From Linepithema humile (taxonomy: Eukaryota > Arthropoda > Insecta > Hymenoptera > Formicidae), in the NCBI RefSeq assembly GCF_040581485.1, contig NC_090129.1:24372764-24436763 (forward strand): a DNA stretch of 64,000 bases, read 5' to 3'. This document shows positions 49,601 through 62,960 of the stretch, piece after piece. Below the pieces are notes generated by a model. The model searched no databases. It saw nothing but the letters and a program-made list of their open reading frames with translations, and had not been told where the DNA came from. Each line of letters begins with the position of its first letter. The stretch's first letter is position 1. Made by a program: the position numbers and the translations under genes.

Positions 49601-52600
49601 TTCTCTTCATTTTCTAAAAGTGTTGATTGAGAACATTGTAATCAGGGTCTCAATCGATTTTCTCATTTATTTTACAGTGAATAAAGTTAAAGATATATAT
49701 ATATAAGAAAGGTGAAGAAAATTCCAATTTGCAATAATTGCTGTCGCTTTTTCGAAACGTGATGCGAAACGTGACGCGATTGATCACGCGTGATGGCACG
49801 CGCACGAGGCCACAAAACGTGGAGCACGATGCAATTATGCCCTGCTATAGATGATAGAGTGAAGGTATGAAAAATGCACATGGTCGCTACACTACGTTTT
49901 GTAGACCCATAAATGCATATCTATATATTAATAATAATCGAGGGCACAACGTGCACAGTCTAACATGCCGCACGTGATCTCACAGTATTTCTTTACGGAG
50001 AGAATAAAAAGTGTATCTCTGTATTGAAAAAAAATCGAATGAGAGTAATTTGAATTGGAAATTTATTTAATCGCTCAATGACTGAAATTTGCACTCGCGT
50101 GTCAAATGCAACACCGAAAAATCGTTACTTTATTTTATATAATTAAGTTAACAGCAAGAATTCATGATATTTGGCTTAAGCATTACGCCGATGCACTTTG
50201 TTGATATTCAAATATAGCGTGAACGCAAACCTATAAAAAAAAATGAGCACGCTATGAGAGAAAGGAGAACGCAATCTAATAATGTGTTAGTAAAACATTT
50301 CCTAACGTCACGCAATTTTTACAGATCGAACGATCATGTTACCTTGAGATCGAGCGATCTTCCCGCGACGCGCATATCGGCTCTCCCTCTCGATGAATAA
50401 TAACACATTATATTTATGGACAATTAATTCCGTCCGTCGCGTTATTAACGTGTCCATTCTGAATCAATTAAATGACAACCCGCGCGCTCGTGGCCCCGCC
50501 ACGAAATCGAAGATGTAATTTCGATGGAAGCGATACGAGATCGGCGAGTGAGCGTTCCATGATGAATGATTCAGGAGCGCCGGAGCGCGGCGCACAGCGG
50601 TTGCGGACTCTCAATGTGCGACGATTTTTCTCTCTCCGTTTCCCGTTGATTGCTTTTCCGTTTATATAGGTAGCGACTGTCCGTCCCAGCTCCCCGTGTC
50701 ACTTGTAAGAAACGGCAGAACGTCGAAGCTCTTTTCCTCACGACGGGATCCACCCTACGCCATTCGAACGATCTACGTGACGACGACGACGTTTCTCCTG
50801 CGGCGGCAATAGAAATATCACCGTGCCGTTTGCCGTCACGGTAACGTGAGTCGCGTAGTTATGTATATATTTACTCCAGACACTATAAATGATTTAAAGT
50901 TGCCGAATCAGTGACCTATATTTTACATATGTTTCCGCGACGCGATTAAATCGCGCGAATATGACCCGCATGCCATAAAATGACACCGCGGTCGTTCAAA
51001 CAATTGCATGTGTCGATAACGTTACGCGTTTATTCTCGCATAAATGATGCAACAGGGGATAATAGAGCGGTCCGCTGTATAACAATAATAATTCGATAAG
51101 GGAAACAATATAAATCATCACTGAAAGCTCGACTGCATTTCGATGAATGAATCTTTATCATCTACGAATAAATATAGATCTTACGGTTTTTAACATGCTT
51201 GACGGACGCGCTTTTTCATGCTAAATCTTGTTTGAAATGTGACGTTTTATAAATTAATATTTTGGCGATTGACAAACAAACTATGAATAGTACGTATGAC
51301 AAGAGATAGCATTAAATGATAGCGAAACGGATGTCTACAATGTTGTTATAATTGCCGAATTTTTCAAGTTCTTATCTCTCATCACTCATAATTCTGCTTT
51401 GTTGAGTTGTCACGTTGTTACCATTAAAAGTCGTGACTAGTCAAAAACGTTGTCACGAAAATATGATAACACGAATCTGCGTGTCGAGACCCCGAGAACG
51501 ACGAATATTATATAAAGGATTACCGCGCGTTGCCGTTCGTTTCCGAAATAATTCGGTGATTATCCGCACGCTTGCGCTCGGTAAGGAAATAATTACATTG
51601 TAAGAAGAAGATGACTCGCAACGTGAGAGCAGCTCAAGCGTTACTTGCATCGCGTTATGGCAAATGCAGAGTTAGCGTAATATTTTATGAAAACACTTGA
51701 CCTCATTTCGAAATCGCTAAATCACCAAAATTCTACTCGATCTTAAACGGTTCCTATTATATTTAATAGCCCTTCGCTAGATATCCGATTAATTTCGGAA
51801 ACATTTTTTATTCGATTTTATATTCAGTAATTTTCCACTTTGATGCGTAAAGGAAGTAATTTTAGACAATTGAAACAAATGGCGTAACGTTATACCGAGT
51901 TTTGTACTGAATTTACTATAATGTTAGTTTACTCCTGGACAAGTGCTTTCACACTAACTGGTGATTTAAAGCGCTCCAGTTTTAAACGGAATTTCCAGTG
52001 GCCGAAGTTATGATGCAGTAAAACTTCCGACGGATCTTGAATGAAATTTTACTCGTTGCCGTAGCTTAGTTAAATATTCAAAGATTTTGTTTTATCTGCC
52101 GACTAGAGGATCAAGAAGGGTGAAGTTCTTGAGTTAAACCGAAAGCCATGGTGCGCACCTGGCATGGCCCACTTTACTTCTCTTGCAAAGTTTACATGGA
52201 TTGCCTTCTTCAAGCAATCATTTTCATAACTCGATAGCAAAGGCAACGTATTGTGGTAGAACAGATTTTGTATTGATGGGTGGCTTAGTTTAGGTTACAT
52301 TTCGAAGAATCTTCTCTGATATAAAATCTAAAATTTTCACAGCATTATTTATACGATTGTTTCATGCATGTTGGATTATAAAAAATATTAAAAATTATAC
52401 TTTCTGTGATATCTTGTGCACAAGAGAAAAAGGATATCGGGAGAATTAAATATTTAAAAAAATTTTTTTTTTAATTGTTGAAGACGACACCCTTACTTGC
52501 TATATCCCATTTTTTTATTTAGAAAATTTATTTACGTCAAATATTTTTAAGACTTCAACGTAAAGTCTGGAACATTTTTTTTTAAATCTAGAAAATCTAG

Positions 52601-52700
52601 AATGGTTTAGTTAAAAAATATAAAATGTTTATGCAAGAAAGTTAATTTAAAATAGGGAAATGCATAACAAAATAAAAATTTAAATACGGAAATCATACGC
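46693..52700. other. Intergenic DNA, no gene recognised
   Basis: Mixed AT-rich and CpG-rich stretches with only short random open frames on both strands. It contains a GT-rich microsatellite at 48738-48766 (GTGTGTGTATGTGTGTGTGTTG-type). No tRNA, splice-bounded exon or transposase motif was seen. CpG-rich patches lie at 46.75-47.05 and 50.4-51.0 kb. Confidence 0.55.
48738..48766 (+). repeat. GT-rich microsatellite
   Basis: Imperfect (GT)n of about 29 bases with TA and TT interruptions. Confidence 0.9.
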
Positions 52701-52710
52701 TTTGAGCAAT

Positions 52711-53157
52711 TCAATAAAATACGATGCGACGAGTCGTCAAAATCGTACTGTTCCACTTGCTATATTTACAAAAAGACGGATAAGACGACGAAGCAGATGA
52801 GACGTGGAAGGAGGCTGAAGATACTATTTGCATGGAATTACATTCAAGTTGAAATATGTCAAAAGTGTAAGTGGACCGAGTACTAGTCGCGTTCTCGGAA
52901 GTTCGCAGCACAAGAGAAGTGCACAAGAAACGGCATCTGTATTCGTGTACACTCACACAGCCGAGAAACCATATCGGATTACGCGCGCCAGCTGTAGCGA
53001 TGGGAATGATACGCCCACAACCATCGATAAGGGATTTAAGAATAAGACCATTAGTATGACATATAGCTTGACACCAAAAAATATATCGATAGCTTAACAC
53101 ACATGTATAAGTATACATCTTGCAGAAAACGATTTTAAACGTTCGCGAATTTTTCAA
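52711..53157 (-). other. Unassigned open frame of 148 codons, coding status unclear
   Basis: A minus-strand frame of 148 codons overlaps a plus-strand frame of 89 codons (52828-53097) in a locally more balanced base composition than the AT-rich flanks. The minus-strand product has the stretch GCGRIIPIATAGARNP and many Ser/Cys/Tyr residues. I do not recognise a family, and no promoter, start context or splice site pair distinguishes it. It may be a decayed retroposed or transposon fragment, or chance. It is listed only because it is the longest frame in this interval. Confidence 0.12.
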
Positions 53158-53212
53158 CTCACGTTATCGCGTTATTTTCACTGCAACATATATTTTAATC
53201 AAATCCTGCCAA

Positions 53213-53231
53213 ATATATATATATATATATA
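53213..53231. repeat. (AT)n microsatellite
   Basis: Alternating A and T over about 19 bases. Confidence 0.9.
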
Positions 53232-54798
53232 TTCTTTTTATTTATTTAGTTATATAATAATGTAAAATCAAATAACGAAAATAGTGAAAAATTCTGGATT
53301 AATCCATTAATGCTGGTTAATTGATTTGCTTGAATAAATAACGGCGATTATTAACACGATGATATCAATATCATTACATAAAAAAGGTATGAAATAATAA
53401 ATTATTTTTCCACTGATGCACATTAAGATAGAAATCGGCTTAAATGCACCGACAGCATTAAATTTGCTATCTGACAATCGGACGCTTGCACTTTATTAGC
53501 TTGAAAATTACAATCTGCTTGCACCCGTTGCTGTGAACAGATCGATATACATACCACGAGGCCCGCGATGCTCCTGTTTGCCCGCACATATTCACTCCCC
53601 TCAATCGCTCACGCATCAACATTCGTGTGTCCGAGGCGACTTATGCGTAAGCGATAGTGAGCCAGTGTGTGCGTGCGTGGGCGATTCGCGCATGTCACAT
53701 CGGCGTTATGTGTATAACACGTGTGTGCACCGGGGCGTGTAAATACGAGGTGCGCGAAAAGGCGGCTGTAATCAGATTTCGCTCAGCCTCTTCGCTTTTT
53801 CCGGTCTTCTATTTCCCGCCGCATCGCGCCTAAGGGATTAAAGAGATATAAAGGATGTAAGTACGTCGCACACTACGATGCGCTACGAATATGCAGCCGT
53901 GGGTGTGCGGAGTAATCCTTGCGCCATGTATGATCTCCCTGACATGTAATATACATTAGCAGTGCGCATTATTGCGCGAGAACGTTCGCCAAACGATTCG
54001 AAAGTCGCGCAATGACGGAATCTCTCTGATTCGCGATCCCACGATGAACGTTTGATGACTATTCACACCAAGATTGTTATTCATTGAAAACTGCCGGCAA
54101 ACTTTTTTCATATCCTAAACTGCAACCGGCGATCCAGCGAAAAACCGGTAACAAAACACGCTTTCTGTGTCGCGAATTTTTAAAAGTCTCTCTCGCGTTT
54201 TCGAAAAGCGTTTTCCGAAAGCGCGCGCTCACATCGCGGATTAACGATCGTCGAAAGGGCAAATACGATGACGGTACGTGTGTACACGTGCGTATTTGTA
54301 TATAACCGCGAACACGCTCAGCACTGTCGTCACGAGCAGTTAAAATGTCTCTCATTTTTGTAAAACACGGGCGCACAAAGGGAGCGAGGGAGAAAGAAAA
54401 AAAAAAGAAAAAAAAAAGAGCAGAATGATGAAAAAGCGGAAAAGTAATAGCGCTTAATGTTACACGGTGTTGCTTCACTGAATATATGGTGATTCTGTTG
54501 ATTTGCTAAGTTAGTTATATATATGTTACATTTCGCCCAGGCTATTACCAAAGTTTTAAATGTTAACGAGCAGTTGAATTTGAATTTCAAACACAAGATG
54601 ATTCTTAATTGCGTAGAATAAATGGAAGCATGATATTTCTCACTTAGGAATGAACAAAAGGTGTCCTAGACATTAGTTGCTGCGCGCGCTACACTATAGT
54701 ATAAATCATACCTCTCTGCGTTCTAAAAAACAAAACGCTTTGTGAAAGTGCTTACTGTAAATCTTGCTGCATTACTATGGGACTTTTTGTCGTACTTC

Positions 54799-54824
54799 AA
54801 AAAAAAAAAAAAAAAAAAAAAAAA
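54799..54824 (+). repeat. Poly(A) run of 26
   Basis: Twenty-six consecutive A. It could be the tail of an old retroposed sequence, but no body of a retroelement and no flanking duplication was recognised to the left. Confidence 0.9.
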
Positions 54825-57800
54825 CTTTGAAACTTCTACAAAAACACAAAATTTTTATATACCTTTGTATTTATTTGATCTTTTTTCATGGTTTTTTTTA
54901 CGACTTCCATCACTATTCCGCAGCGCAGCGGCTCAAATGTATTGTGAATTTTCGTGCAATAAACTTCAATCATATTTTAACCGCAATAGTAGTCACTTCA
55001 CCCATTTTTGTAAAAATAATGGTTAACCAGGAATCATTTCATATATGCCAGAAACTCTATCTGTAACCGTATCGTGTATATATTTTTTTTTTTGCTATAT
55101 CTTTAATTATTAAATTTTGTTAATAAAGTAATTGCATTTATTTAACATTTACACGACTCCTCTTGTTCGTTTTTAATATCACATTTTATTCGTTCTGTGC
55201 GATTAATAATTATTCTACAATATATTTTAAGACACCATTGCAAACAGATGTGCGACATGTGGGATATGCATTGTCCGTTCTCAGCCACAGTGCTTTTGGC
55301 TTCGTTAGCGAATACAGGCTTCTGTCAACGTCGCATAAAGGACCGGTCGAGTATCCTCCGACTATGGAGTTGTTCGATATGCGTCTTTGTCCTGCATCCT
55401 CACTCGTGACAAATTGTCTCGTCCGAGGACTTTTCCGTGCCAGTTACGTTCGTAATGTGCATCGCGCTGCAGTTTCCACGTCGCGAGCAGACTCGAAACG
55501 GGATCTGCCAGCTTTTAGGAGAGTTGTGCCTCTTGTGAATGCGTCGTTAAATTTTTGCAAGTCCAAATACGCTTATATCCGTTCTGTGGAGAACTTTCTC
55601 CTAGAATAAATCCGGCTCTTTTCCTCTTCTCTCAATCGGTTTGTTAGATTATAAAAATCGCTGTAAGATGCGTGTATTACTCTTTATTTTATTACTCTTA
55701 ATTCACTGCGAAACAGAGAATCGTAATCTGAGAATTCAATTTATGTACTTGTTTATTATTTATTTTTGTAATATTTTATTTTAAAATGTATTATAGAGAA
55801 AAACTGATAGAATCGATGCAATATATTTATTTTCAATTGGTTATTTGTGTAAAGCTTTGTGAAGCGAAATACAAAAAATTATATAATTTTTTTATGTTTC
55901 AATATATTGATCATTTATTTATCATTTTAAATTTCAATAATAATTTTGCAATATTAGTTCTTGCCAGTTGTATCCTTCGAATCTATATAAATAGCTCATA
56001 TTGTAATCGCGAATGTTTTGTTTTGTATTTTTCGTAATACTTTTTCGATAATGCAGATGATAATAAGCGGCACACCGCTTGGGAATATTTCGGGTATTTC
56101 AATTTACTTCATAACATAGCATAATAATGCATAGAGTGTTCTTCGTGTAATTTCCCGCTTTATGAGGCATTCGATAAAAATCTCATCGTATGATTCGGCG
56201 CAGCTCCCTCAGCTAAACTCGCTCGGAGTATCGATTTCTCATTTGCCGCCCTTTACACAGGTATTCTATAAAACTGTTTTTTTATTAGCTGCGAAAAGTG
56301 CGCTGTCATAATCGAATTTTACAGCGCAGACTTTCCTTACTGGCAAATACCGGTCTTAAAGATGATATAACTTTGTCTCTTTTCGAGCTTAATCAGTTAA
56401 AAAGAATTCCAGATATTGTTTTAATTTATAATGCGGTAGATTAATACGTAATAATTGATTTTGTGTCTTAAAAAAAGAAACATTTTATAATAAAATTATT
56501 AATACCACTTATATGTAACATTAATATAATAATAATATCAGTTATTTAATAATTAAAATGTATCAATATTATACTTTCAAAAGCGCAGCTAACACAATAT
56601 AAAAGAGTAAAGGATAAAAATAAAAGTTTTATGCAATAAAGTGACATTTCTCTTATAAAAACGAATTATAGACATCTTTGCAATTATAATCTTTGTAATC
56701 ACAAATTATTATGTACGTGTAGATACATGCTTTTTAATCAATCTATTGTCTCTTATAAAAAATTTGATAACTCAAAGCTTGGTACCTTTCTTCACCAAAC
56801 CAAACTCCACAATTTCGGCCAACTCACGTCTGCATGGTCGTCGAGTATTTTGTTGTTTTCCTGCATCCTTGAAGCGCTAGAGAACTTCTTTCCGTTTCCA
56901 GTTGGAATCGATTGTGAAAAATACGCCCGATTGAACGGTATTCTGGGTAGAAACTGCAGCAAGAACAGCGGTGTTGTTTACAGCGCTATTGTAACAATAC
57001 AAAAGTCGCTGTCAGCAACTTGGTTAGCGTAAAAGGAAAGTTATAAATGAGATTTATATATTCTATAGAGTTTTAAGAACGATCGGATTTCTTATTCAAT
57101 CTATTCGAAACGAATACTTCCTACAGATATAACATATATAATTATAAAAATATACAAAATATCGTATAATGTTTATCACGTTCGCAATTGCGCTACAAAT
57201 TATATATATCGATAATTGAAATAAAATTTCATTGATAATGCAGATATGTTTGTTCTATTCGTGCGAGTAAAATTGATCGAATTGAATACTATTGAGCGCG
57301 ATAAACAGCTCGATTTCCTGTGAATCGATTCACTTACCATATGGCATACCTGAATCAAGCATGCTTCAAAGGCCGCTTCTTCCCCGGCCATTATTACAGG
57401 GCGAAAGAGAGCGTGGCCGCGCGTGTCGCTGCGTGATTTATGCATCAGACACGATGAATCCAGTTTATGCAAATATTATTGCAGCTGAATTGGCTTGGCA
57501 GCGAGCCCGATCGCTCGCGCTGCTGAATCTTCCAGCGTCCGCTGGGGGGTGCCTTCGACGTCGCCAACGTCGTTTTCCCCTCGAGAGGATCTATCCACGA
57601 GCCCGAATTCCGGTACCTGCACAACTGGTAGGTGTCTCGGAAAATAATTAGGCCGAGTACATTTGGCATGCATCCACCGAAACAGGCTTGCTAAACGCGA
57701 AAGATTAAATATGGATTTGAAGCATTAACAGCTACTAGGAAATTCATACAGTCACCGGTGATTTATGAAACTTCTACTGTCTGCGCAAAATGATGATCGC

Positions 57801-60179
57801 ACATTGTCAGCTTCTCGTGATGTATTATATGTACACAATTTCGAATTTTATACAGAAAATGAGGAAATCGTAGAGAATATATGTATTAATTACTCGGAAA
57901 TGGAAAAGATGACATCGGTAGAAAAGTTACGTTAATTTGATGACCGTAAAGTTTCACTTGAGTCGTGAATTAATCAAGATAATTCGAAAGGATTTTGCAA
58001 CGAGCGTGGATATCTGAAAAAGTTTCGAGGCGTAATCATTTGCAGCGATATCGTCGTCACGTAATTTGAAAGCGGGCCGCGACAAGGAAAAAGAATAGTG
58101 GAAAAGCGCCCGGGACGTGGAAAATCACTTTGCCGAAAGAGATTATCGGCCGGGCAGTTCCGAGATAAAGCGTTGAAGATTCGCGGGACGCGAAGCGACC
58201 GTCCCGTTTTGCAAAAATTTGTGACATCGTTCTCGATTCGTGGTGAATATTAAATTATGAAATTTCATCCGATATTTCCAACGTAGTCTGCTTTGGGAAA
58301 AAAATTTAAAAAAATGACACGCATATGCTGAAAGATACTCGTGATATTCACACAACATTTCCGGCTGACATATATAACATTTTGAAATTTTTACTTTGAG
58401 CTCTGGCAGCACGAAATACCTTTGATGTTTCTCATTATGGAATATTAGTTGAAATGAGCGATTTCGTGAGCACAATAAATTTAACATTTGACGAACCACT
58501 TAATCATACACACGTGCGAGAATCTATTTTTTAAAAGGATAAAATCGAACCGCGTTGCGTTATTGCGCGCTTTGAAATGTTCCCGTATCATCGACAGATC
58601 AGTCGCATAGATTATAATATTAATTCGCGAAATTTCTGAGAAGCATCGCTATGTATTGCAATACATATTGTAATACTATTTCAGGAGAAGAGGCGAAATT
58701 TTCATGATACGTGGTGATATTAGCAGATTTGTACGGGAGAGAACTATTAATTATGATCCTCTACCGCAATGCTTCGAATACCTAATTTACTTTGTACGTA
58801 TATGTGCAATATCGTTACTGGCTTTTCTAGGTCAGTAAGACAGTGACTCAAAGTCCACACTAAATAGTTCACGTTTCATGTTACATTTTACATTATACAC
58901 TTACGTGATGTGCTCTGTAGATGATATTTCAGAATTACCGCGTTTCTAATTTCTGACTTTGAATACGCGTAATGACGTGTAATGAGATAACATAGAAATG
59001 TTGACGATACTTCTTTGAATTGGAAAACATGTGCAACTTTATGAGAGAGACGGTTCATGCACATAATATTCAATGTATAAAATGTCGAGTGAAACGACGC
59101 TAACATAGCGATAACATTTTAGATCTATTTTACGTGCGAATGCGTCGCATTTTTTTCAATTTTTCAGCCGAGAAATTGATAATTCATGCACAATCGATTG
59201 GTGGTTCTGGATAGTCCTTTGAAAAAGTAGAGCACGAGACGTCGAAGTTACGCGACAGTATGAAATCTAAAATCGATATTTGGCGCCCCGCGTTCGTGAA
59301 TGACAATCGTCGTGTCGATCTCACGTAAGCACCACTTCGGGGAGGCAAACAAAGAGTTCCGATACCGGCGAAGCGCGGAGTTTGCATGATTTCCGCGACC
59401 CTGAGTTCCTTCCGTCGCAAATAATTTCAGCTTTGTTTCTATGTGAACGGAAAATTACCATCGTTAAATGAGAAAATAGATGCCATGTATATGAATAATT
59501 TCTCAAATATTTCACTGATACATTCTTCATTAATATGAAACAAAATAAATCAGTGCGATTTTAATTTTAGATTTTTCAAAAAGATATAAAAATTTTAAAT
59601 ATGCTGCATTTTAAATAGTTTACTTCCATTATATTGAAATTATGTATAGTTTTGGATTAGAAAATTGTTTACGAAATTAATTGTAGTCTAATTTTCTATT
59701 TTATAGAAAATTATATATTTTAATTTAAAAAAGATATAAAATATATTACTTATTATATATTAATATATATATTTAAATATAATAAAAATATTTTATAATA
59801 TATACATTTGATACTTTTATTTTTTTTACTGTAGAAAAGATCGATATCTCATTTGAATATTGACAAAAAAGAAGAAAAAAGATTAATCATATGCCGTACA
59901 CGTATGGCCTGGATGCTAAACAAACTTCCACACGTTTTCACGCGAACGCATCGAAATGGAATCGGCATGTTATACCTGGCGATATGTAGGTCAACGACTG
60001 TATAATTCGCAGTGCAGTTGTATGATTAAGTGAATAGTAGATGCGCGCTAGCCTCGAGGAGAGAGCACATCGGTCCGACGAAAAGGGACAGCCGCGCGCG
60101 CGATATACATCACCTTGACTGCTTTAAAAACATGACCGACTTGCTGCATTACGTGATCGATTTATTTATACAGGAGCCG

Positions 60180-60640
60180 ATGCTCCGTCGTTTCCGAGAA
60201 AATTAATCCACGCGCGATCCACCCGCGGATTTATTGGCGACGACGTCGGTTGACAGGGAGGAAATCGTCGGCGCGCGTAATGCGCACGGGCTCTGTCGCG
60301 GTTACGTGACGCGTTAATGCACAGGCACGGGTCGCGTCCGCGGGATGCACGGCGCGCACGGGGGTCGCGCGGACAGCGTAAGCTGACGGCGTACTTACGA
60401 TACGACTGGAAGCGGCGGGGGGGGAGAGCGAGGGGGATGACAGCCGGCCGGTAGTTATGCGCGGCAAATGCCGGCGATCCAGGTCAAAGTTGTTCCCATC
60501 ACGCCTGTAAACTATAAAGCGATCGGCTAATGCGAGTCCCTTTCCTTTCGTCATCCTTTTCTATGTCACGAATGACCTGCTTCAAAATCCGTCCGGCAAC
60601 GTTAACCGTTTCGTCGCCACCCCCGTGCGCTTGAATTTTT
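60180..60640. other. GC/CpG-rich island
   Basis: This block is strongly CpG-rich with an 8-G run (60417-60424) and CGCGCG-type stretches. A 107-codon minus-strand frame exists because stop codons are rare at this composition. It is possibly a promoter or enhancer of a gene beyond the window; no TATA box, initiator or exon could be defined. Confidence 0.3.
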
Positions 60641-61180
60641 TATCGTCTCTGATTTGGAACACGGAGATACGAGCGGTCGGGTGGGACAGTGATATAAGGC
60701 GTTTCTTGTCATTAAAGAAAATGAGTTTGCGAAAGTGCTTAATGTCGCCATTTGCCATAAACATTATTTTAAAGTTAACCGAAAGGAGTTTATGCGATCC
60801 TCGTGAATTGAACAGCAGTTAACTTTTATTATTATAAGATCGGGCGACAATTTATAATCAAGCTTCACAGTATTGCATCACTTTTTTCATAGTTCCACGA
60901 AGTGTGAGATTTAGAGTTCAATGTTATGCGTGTTGAAAAAGTCTATACATAAAACTGATATTTACGAAAGTTTTATTTTGGCTCGTAAATATATCACTAT
61001 TTCACTCAACGGCGCATGTATCATTCCCGGAAAATGGAACACAGCATACATATACACGCGGTGTCACTAGTGCCTTATATATTTCCGATTAGGCACATCT
61101 TCGGGTTAAATGTTATCGTGTGCGAACATTTGCGCGCAATGAATGTCGATTAAAAAATCTAGAGCTGTTTAAGTAGCTTC

Positions 61181-61204
61181 TTAATTAATTAAAAAGTTAA
61201 TTAA
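61181..61204. promoter_or_regulatory. Cluster of TTAATTAA cores
   Basis: TTAATTAATTAA followed by GTTAATTAA gives several overlapping TAATTA cores, typical of homeodomain binding. It is intergenic, and function is inferred only from the motif. Confidence 0.2.
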
Positions 61205-61439
61205 CTTGTCCAAAGTTGAATTTAAAGCGAAAAGCATGGGGAGCGTGTCTAGCGTAAAGGAAATCGAAGGGCGAGAAAGTAATATGCACCTTCGTACAAT
61301 GCAATATAGCTGTTTTGCAATTTTTTTTTTACTAGGAATTAAGTATTTTAATATACGAGCCCGGTGTGTACTTACCGATCCGATCCAAATTACAGCGCGC
61401 GTATATTGAGGCAGGGGCTTCGGTACTTTCAAACTATCG

Positions 61440-61910
61440 ATTACCGCTGAAAAGTATACATACCAAGCAGCCGAGCCGCAATACGCCGCGAAGTTTCGGG
61501 ATATAATGAACTTGGCGAACTTTCGATATTCCGCAGCCTCGAAAGGTCGCGGCTACTTATAGCTGCCGAACGCTCGCTCCCGGAGAACCCATTGAATTCT
61601 CGAATATCTGTAGGGAAGCCACCGTGCGAGCGCGCTACACAGAGAGTTGATAAATCCGCGATTACGGGGGGAGGCTTGCGTTGTCGCCATGGAGTGTCAT
61701 TGTGCAGATGGAAAAGGACCGACCGATACAAGGAGGTAGAAAGCACGTTCGCCTTTGTCCTTAACTCGCGAGTCTGCTCCACGACGCGTGACAAAAGAGA
61801 TCGGAGAGGTCGAGGTCTTCGCGAGAGAGGCGGGGGAGGAGAGGTGAATCTAGGTCGCTCCTTTTTCCGCGTTCTTTTCAAGCCCCGCCGATGAATCTTT
61901 TCTTCGTGCT
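61440..61910. other. GC/CpG-rich island
   Basis: A second island with a purine/pyrimidine-biased part (GGCGGGGGAGGAGAGG near 61830). Long frames occur on both strands (146 codons minus, 100 codons plus) with low-complexity Arg/Pro/Ser content, so they are probably composition-driven. Confidence 0.3.
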
Positions 61911-62353
61911 ATCCGCTCCTGCGAGAGCGCGGTGTTTGGTCTCTTTGCACGAAGCTTTGAAGGTTCTGTATATCTGAAGATTCTATCCATCATCGTAACG
62001 AGCGTGATCAGCTTTCTTGGATTATGATTTTCCTCCCGCGGTATCATTTTTCTCAGAACCTAAGAGATCTTAAGCATGAACGCGGCTTATTAGTGCGCGC
62101 GCCTTGAGCGCGAGCTTTAGTGGAACAGAAATTGGCGAAGGAGCTGGATTCTCGGCTGCTATGGAAAATGGAAATTACATCTTACAGCACTTCGCGTTTC
62201 CAGCGAATAAACACGATCATTCTCGCGCGTCTACGTTACCGAGAAACGATTAAATTAAATGGGCATTTAACCCCCCCGAGTTTAAGAGATATGATGATTC
62301 CACCGGGATTAGAAGAGCAGCCTTGTATGAACATTAAGTACAATCACTTAAAT

Positions 62354-62393
62354 ACACACACACATATATATATATATACGCACACGCACACAT
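62354..62393 (+). repeat. Compound (AC)n(AT)n(AC)n microsatellite
   Basis: ACACACACAC, then ATATATATATAT, then GCACACGCACAC over about 40 bases. Confidence 0.95.
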
Positions 62394-62429
62394 GCGGTGA
62401 TCTCGTATATATTTAACGAACGCTAATTT

Positions 62430-62960
62430 ACATGGAGATCGTTACGCTCGATGGTTAAAGCGTTACGGGTGTTCATTCAAGCTTGTACCGCGCCCAGGAA
62501 CTCAATGGGCCGATGGAAACGTATACGGGGTGTGCCACGCCCTCATACAAATAGGCAACCGCTCGTCGAGTGACGCAAGCCCATGCGATTAGGGTAGGAT
62601 CAGGCGCGGAAAAGGGTCGCGCGATAGGTGTCGATCGTCGGATGGATCGTCGGAAGAAAAGGGTGGCACGATCAATGGTTGGGTGGGGAGGGGGTGGGGG
62701 CGAGGGGGAGGGACGCGATGCCGGTTGCCGGGGATGGAATAAAAACAGCCCGATTATGGGGGATCGACCGGGCGCGCGCTACCGCCGTTAACCTACGGGG
62801 CTTAAACCGACCGAACGTGTATGCAATTTCAAGTGCCGTCGCTATTAACGGGACGTGAATAGAAGGCGGGGCATTCGCGGTCGATCGAAGGAGTTTCTTT
62901 TTAAACGCGAGCTGTGACGCTCGATTTGCGTGCTGCCGATATAAGTAAAAGATAATTCCG
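62430..62960. other. GC-rich island
   Basis: The third GC-rich block near the right edge, containing the G-run tract at 62681-62712. Its frames are Arg/Gly-rich and composition-driven. It could be upstream or intronic regulatory DNA of the next gene. Confidence 0.3.
62681..62712 (+). other. G-quadruplex-type G-run tract
   Basis: Six G runs (3, 4, 5, 5, 5 and 3) are separated by one to three bases, which satisfies the usual G3+ N1-7 quadruplex pattern on the + strand. Confidence 0.7.

Larger units (their letters stand above)
53158..60000. other. Intergenic DNA, no gene recognised
   Basis: The stretch is AT-rich with a CpG-rich part at 53.5-54.3 kb. It contains an (AT)n run at 53213-53231 and a 26-base poly(A) run at 54799-54824. 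A 148-codon frame at 55163-55609 and a 119-codon frame at 57292-57651 have no recognisable domains. The rest is low-complexity AT-rich sequence, especially 55.6-56.7 and 59.5-59.9 kb. Confidence 0.55.

Noticed and set aside
55163..55609. 148-codon plus-strand frame considered as a transposase or gene fragment
   Set aside because: No catalytic motif, no terminal repeats, no splice-bounded structure; begins in AT-rich low-complexity DNA.
57292..57651. 119-codon plus-strand frame and its antisense frame considered as an exon
   Set aside because: No recognisable domain and no phase-compatible neighbouring exon found.
61441..61881. 146-codon minus-strand frame in a GC-rich island
   Set aside because: Arg/Pro/Ser-rich composition expected when stop codons are rare; no domain, and a 100-codon frame overlaps on the other strand.
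62436..62490. Possible tRNA-like stretch (GATGGTTAAAGCGTTACGGG then GTTCATTCAAGC)
   Set aside because: A cloverleaf with acceptor stem and T-arm could not be built.
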